Assembly: GCA_013076295.1 (NCBI GenBank)
Contig: RQOL01000715.1
Coordinates: forward strand, 62,001-126,000
Reading direction: 5' to 3'
Length of the DNA stretch: 64,000 nt
Source: Sanderia malayensis
Taxonomy: Eukaryota > Cnidaria > Scyphozoa > Semaeostomeae > Pelagiidae
Made by a program: the position numbers and the translations under genes. Positions 58,101 to 64,000 of this stretch are shown in pieces. Position 1 is the stretch's first letter; the number at the start of each line of letters is the position of its first letter. A model generated the notes under the pieces. It made no database searches, was not told the origin of the DNA, and worked only from the letters and a program-made list of their open reading frames with translations.

Positions 58101-59480
58101 GCCGTCTTGTTGACATATCCTGATATTCGATGCAATTGTCAACTTCCTTGCCAATGCAATATTCATCGTAATAATCATGTTCATTGGCATCCACATACTG
58201 AAAGTAATTGTCATCTTCAATGTCAACCTCATATTCATCGTGATTTTCATCCTCATTGTTATCAAAATACTCGACGCAGTTTTTATCATCTTGCTCAATG
58301 CCATATTCATCGTGATATTAGTTTTCTTCATTATCAGCTTCATTTTCGACGCAATTGTCACTTTCATTCTCAATGGCATGTTCATCGTAACACATGCATC
58401 CTCATTGCTGGCCACGTATTCAACGCAGTTGTCATCTTCATTGTTAATCTCATATTCATCGCAACGTTCACTTTCATTTTCATTCACCTACTCAACGAAG
58501 TTGTCATCTTCTTCCTCAACGTGGTATTCATCGTAGTATTTTTTCTTCAATGTCAGCCTCATTTGCCACGCATTTGTCACTTTCATTCTCAATCTCGTAT
58601 TCATCGTAATATTCATCTTCATTGTCATCCACAAACACGACGTAATTGTCATCTTCAATGTCAATCTCATATTCATCCTGATATTCATCTTCGTTGTCGT
58701 CCACATACTCGACGCACTTGTTAGTTTCATTGTTAATGTCAATCTCATCGTAATAATCATCTTCATTGTCATCCACATACTCGACGCAGGTGTCATTTTC
58801 ATTGTCAATTTAAATCTCGTCGTAATGCTCTTCTTCAAAGTCAGCCTCAGATTCGATGCAATTGTCAACTTCATTGTAAATCTCATATTTATCATAATAA
58901 TCACCTTCATTGTCAACCTCATACTTTACGCAGTCGTCATCTTCTTCCTGAATGCCATATTCATCGAGCCTCAATTTAGACGCAATTGTCACTTTCTTTC
59001 TTCATGACATATTCATCGTAATATTCAGCTTCATTGTCGTCCACATACTCAACGCAGTTGTTAGCTTCATTGTTAATATCAATCTCATCGTGATATTCAT
59101 CTTCATGGTCCTGCACAAACACTACGTTATTGTCATCTTCAATGTCAATCTCATACTCCTCGTAATATTCATCTTCATTGTCGTCCACAGATTCGACGCA
59201 GTTATTAGCTTCATTGTTAACGTCAATCTCATTGTTCATCTTCATTGTCATCCAGAAACTCGACCCAGTTGTCACTTTCATTCTCAATGACATATTCATC
59301 GTAATATTCAGCTTCATTATCTTCCTCAATGTCATATTCATCGCATCATTTTTCTCTTCAATGTCAGCCTCAATTTAAACGCAATTGTTACTTTCATTCT
59401 TGATGACATATTCATTGTAATATTCATCTTCATTGTTAGCAACATCTCGGCGCAGTTGTTATCTTCATTCTCGTTTTCAT
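58030..59480 (-). repeat. acidic coding-type repeat array, about 24 residues per unit
   Basis: On the minus strand, units of about 72 bp encode VEYVDDNEDEYYDEYEI followed by DNEDDNC or ENESDKC variants. A second unit type has EADIEEK. The last unit runs in frame into DNCIEYQDMSTRRPLQR of the Nudix copy 2 first exon. Stops and frame changes break the array (for example TAA at about 58,318 and after NNCV at about 59,380). The plus-strand frames rich in Ile/Phe/His are shadows. It looks like a coding minisatellite that expanded upstream of a dead Nudix gene; Nudix copy 1 lacks it. Confidence 0.65.
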
Positions 59481-59617
59481 CTTCATCTTCATTTTTTCTT
59501 CGTTATATTGGTTAACTTCACGATCTTGAAACTACTCTCCAAGCAATCTCATATACTCCTCCAATTCTTGCATGCTTATTCTTTCGCTTGTTGGGTCTTG
59601 ATGCATCTTTTATTCTG

Positions 59618-59803
59618 TCACCCATCTTTTCGTAATCCATCCCACCCACTTCTCATCATCGTTTTATAATTCGGAAATGAGTTTACTTTCCTCTTTCGAT
59701 TGTCATCCCCAAAGTCTCCTCTAATTGAACCATTGTTTAAACATTTGCGTTGGAACCTCTGATGAATGTCCATTGTCATTTGGTTCTCATCAAAGTTGAA
59801 CAT
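59618..59803 (-). other. possible small exon, minus strand
   Basis: MFNFDENQMTMDIHQRFQRK, then NRKRKVNSFPNYKTMMRSGW, ending LRKDG-stop, preceded by an acceptor-like CTGTTAG. A downstream frame, SERISMQELEEYMRLLGE-stop (about 59,590-59,535), could be its continuation after a splice or frameshift. Not recognised. Confidence 0.3.
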
Positions 59804-59809
59804 CTAACA

Positions 59810-60790
59810 GATACAATCATGAATAATAATTTTTTGTGTTTACTTTTGAATGATTCTAATTGCTTTTACTTAAATTGTAAGTGATGTTATTTGCAAAAAT
59901 TATATGTGGCCTCGTAATCACTTGAAATGTGGAATGTGTCGTATACGAGGCTGCTAATGTCATGGCAACATCACCTATCCTTCACTCTCTCCGCCATTTT
60001 GTTAATGTTATCATTTTTGGATCAAAGTTTTGCCTAACCTTACTTGTTTTATGACAACATTTGAAGAAAGTGAAACAAAATCTATTTTTTGAACAAAGTC
60101 TTTTTTGAATGAAAATTTGTGACCATAATTCGAAATTTAGGACAGTAAAATGAGTTTAAAAAATCTTTTGAATTTTTTGCCGAAGAATCGCTAATTTTTC
60201 AAATTTCGAATGACTTGTCTCATGAATGGAGACGCATAGTTGAGAACTTCCAGTAAAATTTATTTAAAAGTTATTGGAAAAGTCTGTAGTGCTCTTGTAT
60301 TGTATATTTCCAGAAAGAGATATCTAATGAAGACTGGGTGCAGGCCAGGTGAAAATTCGTCAGCCAGCGATAAACGTGTCGTCTGTTCTGTACCTCTGTC
60401 ACCCGTGTAGCGTATTCGGGTTCGGTAGAACAGAGACGAAGAGATAAGGACAACAACCTTGCTTGTATCTCAAAATCACCAATCTGAATCTCAGCTTACA
60501 ATTACAACATACATATGTGTTAGAGTCACATGCCTCTGACTCATTGTCAGATGCACATGACTCTCAAGTTTTAGACAATTTCACAATAATAGTAATAATA
60601 ATAATAATAATAATACTAATAATAGATCGATTCGTTACACATGATTTAAACAACATATCAAACGACCCCAGTTAATCGAAAATGCTATCCCAAGCCAGAT
60701 AAAGCGATCCGTTTTAAATTATATCGAACCTTTAAATGGAAGCATAACACGTACAAGTCTCAGTCTCACAAAGCAGACGGAAAACTTAAC
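59810..60790. other. no gene seen; (AAT)n microsatellite at 60,585-60,625
   Basis: AT-rich flank of the U2 gene. An (AAT/TAA)n run of about 40 bp is the only regular feature. Confidence 0.5.
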
Positions 60791-60799
60791 TTACAACTG

Positions 60800-60987
60800 A
60801 AAATGAGGCCATCCATAGCGGTACTGCAATACCAGGACAACCAGTGTCTTGGGTGAAGCAAGCTTCAAGCCCACAGACCAATTCCAAAAATCAGTTTAAT
60901 ATTTGAGCACCCTTGGGTGCATATCAGATATTAAGCTGATAAGAACAGATACTACACTTGATCTTAGCCAAAAGGCCGAGAAGCGAT
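60800..60987 (-). ncRNA. U2: U2 spliceosomal snRNA
   Basis: U2 pairs with the intron branch site in the spliceosome. The minus strand from 60987 begins ATCGCTTCTCGGCCTTTTGG, continues with CTAAGATCAAGTGTAGTATC (branch-site pairing GTAGTA) and TGTTCTTATCAGCTTAATAT (stem IIa), then the Sm-type GATTTTTGG, and ends with the stem IV hairpin CCTGGTATTGCAGTACC. All domains of animal U2 are present in order and at normal length (about 188 nt). The 5' end is exact; the 3' end is set by analogy. It appears intact and potentially functional. Confidence 0.95.
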
Positions 60988-60994
60988 AACAAAC

Positions 60995-62500
60995 AAAGGT
61001 TTCTTATCGACCGGCCAAATCAAGATTATCTTGTCGCACGTGGGGCTACTGTTTTGACTTAAAAGGCGCATGCGCAAAGAGGCGTCTTTTTTATGAGAAA
61101 CAGGACACTGACGGCATTAGACCATGAAATGTCAAAAGTAAAAGATATCAAGTCAAGACACAAATCTAGACGTACATGCAAGCAATGATAGTGCAGCAAA
61201 TGGATGCAAGTTACACGCAAAGCAGGTTTTTATGTGAAATGGAAAAAAAAGACGTCATCTGTGTTTATTTTGGTTCACGCATCAGCTATTACAGCCTCGT
61301 TTCTAAAAAGCAATTCAATTAAATTCATATTTAACTTCAAGGTTTCAATCAGAACGTAAAGCAAGCTCAAAACGATGTAATAAAATTAAGCTTTGGATGT
61401 TTAGAGGATGGACAAACGATCAAAAGTTTTATTATTTACAATCTTCATTATACTAACTCTAGATTTCCATTGATTTTCTTGCAGGCTTCCATCAACGATC
61501 CTTACATCTGAACACGTGAACTGCATTTCAGAACCACGTGCTACTCTTGGCAAGTTTTTCAAAATCCAATGCCCAGCAGATGCCGTTTGGGTTCTTTTGT
61601 ACCAATGCCATCAGATGGTTCAAGCATGTTTTTGAAATCAGCGGCAAGCAGAGACTAGTTTCTTTCCGTCGTCAACCATTTATGCATGGGGAAAGATTCA
61701 AGTTCTCTACGATCAAACATTGAGGAGTCCATCGTCTGCTACGAAACAACAGCTAAGGTTATTTACAGTGAACACCCGCATACAAAAACCAATGTCTTAA
61801 GAACCTTTCAGGGTGATACTTTTGCTTAGAACAACAGAGAAAACAAAACAGCCTATTAAATTTCTACAACTACCTGGTCACAAAAACGTAGAGAATTATT
61901 TGAACACTGATGAATTGGATTCAAGAATTGCAAAGAAGATTTTTGCATTAAGCACCAAAGCAGTTGTAAAGGCGGTGTAAAAAAAGCGCCATGCTACATA
62001 AAGGTATCATTTGCATTGCAAATAAAATGAAAACTGTATGTCTGTTGTTTAGAGCTATACCCGTCGAGATAGCATTAATAGTGTTGATTTCTTAATTGTC
62101 TTTGTGTGACAGTTAATTTTAAATTATACTATTTCCGTTTTTGCATCTGTAGGCCATTCTCATTATCATAGAAAGAGTATATATCTAACTTGCGTTGTAA
62201 CCATATTGATGCAATAAAATAATTTGAGAATAAAACCAGTTACTCTATTGATTACTAAATAAAATATTGCATCATAGAAATAGCCCTATTCTATGCATTT
62301 TGATTGTTACGCTTAATTTTTATCGTAAACTTACATTTGGAATCTAAAAGAATTAAAAAGCAACAATGAATTTCTGGGATATTCATTATTTAATTTACAA
62401 GCAGATATTACCATTACATCATTGTTGTTATTTAGCTGCTGTTGCTCATCAATCACTGCTCATGAACCATTCAATCGTGCAACTGTCTACCTCCCACCCA
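60995..62500. other. intergenic region with possible exon remnants
   Basis: Directly upstream of U2 one expects its snRNA promoter (PSE, DSE) at about 61,030-61,220, but I could not identify the element. At 61,523-61,723 a frame reads VLLLASFSKSNAQQMPFGFF and on to RRQPFMHGERFKFSTIKH. At about 61,855-61,980 another reads KFLQLPGHKNVENYLNTDEL, ending KAVVKAV-stop, right after the truncated MITE. Neither is recognised. Confidence 0.35.
61766..61858. mobile_element. truncated TIR element, relative of 26124-26270
   Basis: CAGTGAACACCCGCATACAA, then AAGAACCTTTCAGGGTGAT, parallels the left half of the 26.1 kb element. Homology stops at CAGCCTATT, and the right TIR is absent. Confidence 0.7.
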
Positions 62501-62508
62501 AGTTAATC

Positions 62509-62516
62509 TTACGTCA
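62509..62516 (+). promoter_or_regulatory. CRE-variant element TTACGTCA, terminal gene copy 1
   Basis: TTACGTCACAATCGTAA is followed by a GTTTATGAAAAG stretch. The second copy of this gene has the same element at 63778-63785, followed by GTTTATAAAAG, a better TATA-like box. Confidence 0.4.
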
Positions 62517-62539
62517 CAATCGTAAACACAAAGAGCAAC

Positions 62540-63569
62540 ATTGTTTATGAAAAGCGTTGTAAGGCTGAATATTTCGTGGACTTCAGCTTATTGCAAGCAT
62601 TAACAACTTGCGATAGCTGGTTTCCATTTTGTGAGAACATTTATCTTCAATTGCTGGATATTCAACAAGCCGAATCAGCTCAAACGGAGATCTTCAAGGA
62701 TTTTTATATCGATGGAGAGCAACCAGGTATGTCTTCGAATAATAAATTTCAATTTTGAACCTGAAAGTCCTGTATAAACTTCGACAAGTTTGCCGTTTTC
62801 TTTCCCGTTTGATGAAAAAGATTCAATTTTTGAACATATACAACAGAAAAATACTAAGAAAGAGCTGCATGCTTATTGCAAGTTATTGTCACTAGAAATT
62901 TGAAAATTAGTTCGTCACGAGGAAGCTCAAAAAAGACATTAAATTTTGTATAATGCTTTATTCGTGAATATTGAAGCATACCTACAATGTTTTCTTCAAG
63001 GCAAGTCAAAAAGTTAAAATGCTTACCAATCCTCCGGCATCTCTCATAGAATTAGTTCAATCAAAACATTTCATTTGAAGATTATCTAATTGAAAAAATG
63101 GCCGAAATTAGCCCATCTCCCAAGGGGGAGGGAGGAGAAAGGAGGTAATGGTTGGCGAAGTTAACATGACATTAGCAGCCTTTATCTGACAACACTCATA
63201 GCAGTGCAATGATATAAAGCGCCGAAAAATGTTGAGATAAAATTTGTAAAAATATTCAATGTATTATTGTCTTTTTAAAATGTTTTTCTGTTACCTGGCA
63301 TTCCAGTTCATGGCAGTGGTTAACACGTGTTGATTTGCGTATACTTTGCAGCACGGAGGTTTCTTATTGAAAAACAGAAAAGTAATAAAAGACAAGTGGA
63401 TAACTTTTGCTACATATTACTGCTTATTGATTTTTTCAATTTGGAAAGGCTTTCTTATCAGCATCAAATTAAAAAATCTTTGTTGCACGAGGCTGGAGTG
63501 CCTTCATTAGATCCCAACAAGGGGTCTGAAATATTAGTTGAAATATTTTGGGGGGATACCTCCACTTAA
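62540..63569 (+). CDS. two-exon gene, terminal copy 1 (unrecognised)
   Basis: Exon 1 ends at 62726 (CCAG-GTATGT) and reads YEKRCKAEYFVDFSLLQALT, then FCENIYLQLLDIQQAESAQT. Exon 2 starts after TTTGCAG at about 63,352 and reads ARRFLIEKQKSNKRQVDNFC, ending LVEIFWGDTST-stop at 63569. The one-base leftover of exon 1 plus CA gives an in-phase Ala. There is no in-frame ATG near the exon 1 start, so the translation start is unknown. Against copy 2 it has one extra base near TTTTTATATCG, which shifts the frame just before the donor. Basic and helical; no known domain. Confidence 0.45.
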
Positions 63570-63777
63570 CTGCTCAGTTGAGATTGCCATTTCTGCCAAA
63601 AATGAATGAGAATTGATAATGAACAACGGCCAAGATGTAGCTCTTTAATTATTCAAAAGTCAGAAATCAAGCTCAAGGAAACAAGATTTTTCTTAAAAAC
63701 AACAACTTTAGAGCATTCAAATTTATTCTTTTTCCTCTGTGACCCTAACTGAGCACCCTGTTACCACCTAATTAAGA

Positions 63778-64000
63778 TTACGTCACAATCGTAATAACAA
63801 AGCGCAACATTGTTTATAAAAGACGTCAGGCTGAATATTTCGTGGACTTTAGTTCATTCGAAGAATTGTCAACTTGCGATAGCTTGCTTCCATTTCGCGA
63901 GAAAATTTACGTTCAATTGCTACAATTTCAACAAAGCCAATCAGCTCAAACGGAATTTTTGAAAGATTTCATGTCGATAGAGAGCAACCAGGTATGTCTT
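63778..64000 (+). CDS. two-exon gene, terminal copy 2, cut by window end
   Basis: Direct repeat of 62,509-62,735 about 1.27 kb downstream. Reads YKRRQAEYFVDFSSFEELST, then FREKIYVQLLQFQQSQSAQT and EFLKDFMSIESNQ, up to a CAG-GTATGT donor at about 63,991. A CRE-variant element (63778-63785) and a TATA-like TTTATAAAAG precede it. This copy lacks the extra base of copy 1. Exon 2 lies beyond the window. Confidence 0.45.

Noticed and set aside
57798..58724. 308-residue plus-strand ORF rich in His, Ile and Cys
   Set aside because: It is the antisense shadow of the acidic minus-strand repeat; the repeat period keeps the opposite frames open.

Overview
This is metazoan nuclear DNA. The evidence is spliceosomal introns with GT-AG borders, a full-length U2 snRNA gene, fragments of animal-type housekeeping genes (NUDT6-like Nudix, PGM3-like phosphoacetylglucosamine mutase), and a transposon load (Penelope-like GIY-YIG, APE-type LINE, pogo/Tigger-type TIR elements, a HIRAN-like ORF) of the kind common in cnidarian and sponge genomes. 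I cannot place the species. The sequence is AT-rich, with introns of roughly 80-800 bp.

Layout. 1-1,069: 3' part of a lysine-rich family A gene. 1,621-2,637: TIR transposon with sub-terminal repeats. 2,880-6,259 (-): unrecognised gene of about ten exons. 6.3-9.2 kb: mostly featureless. 9,300-9,920 (-): Penelope-like fragment. 10.1 kb: 9-bp minisatellite. 10.5-12.0 kb (-): NUDT6-like pseudogene. 13.4-16.7 kb: second family A copy, frameshifted. 17.1-18.06 kb: partial tandem copy of the Nudix and A-flank module. 18.4-19.7 kb: basic nuclear-type ORF. About 20.0-47.65 kb: a nested inverted duplication centred near 33.7 kb. Its outer arms carry a gene with a tandem micro-exon array (19 units on the left, 5 on the right). 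Its inner arms carry two divergent copies of a family B gene. The spacer holds an acidic/lysine-rich gene and a PGM3 fragment. The right half also holds an A/B mosaic pseudogene and LINE debris. 49.6-51.9 kb: two MITEs flanking a PIN/FEN-like nuclease ORF. 52.8-56.2 kb: third family A copy, nearly intact. 56.6-58.1 kb (-): second NUDT6-like pseudogene. 58.1-59.5 kb (-): acidic 24-residue repeat array. 60.8-60.99 kb (-): U2 snRNA. 62.5-63.999 kb: duplicated two-exon gene running off the window.

How it fits together. Families A and B share exon sizes, phases and motifs in exons 2 to 5, so they are paralogues. A mosaic copy joins a B-like 5' part to an A-like 3' part. Several genes of the cluster have a CRE-type element (TGACGTCA or TTACGTCA) 100-200 bp upstream of the coding start. 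The picture is a fast-evolving, lineage-restricted cluster of small to medium basic, probably nuclear, proteins that expands by tandem and inverted duplication, with many copies broken. The function of these proteins cannot be read from the sequence.
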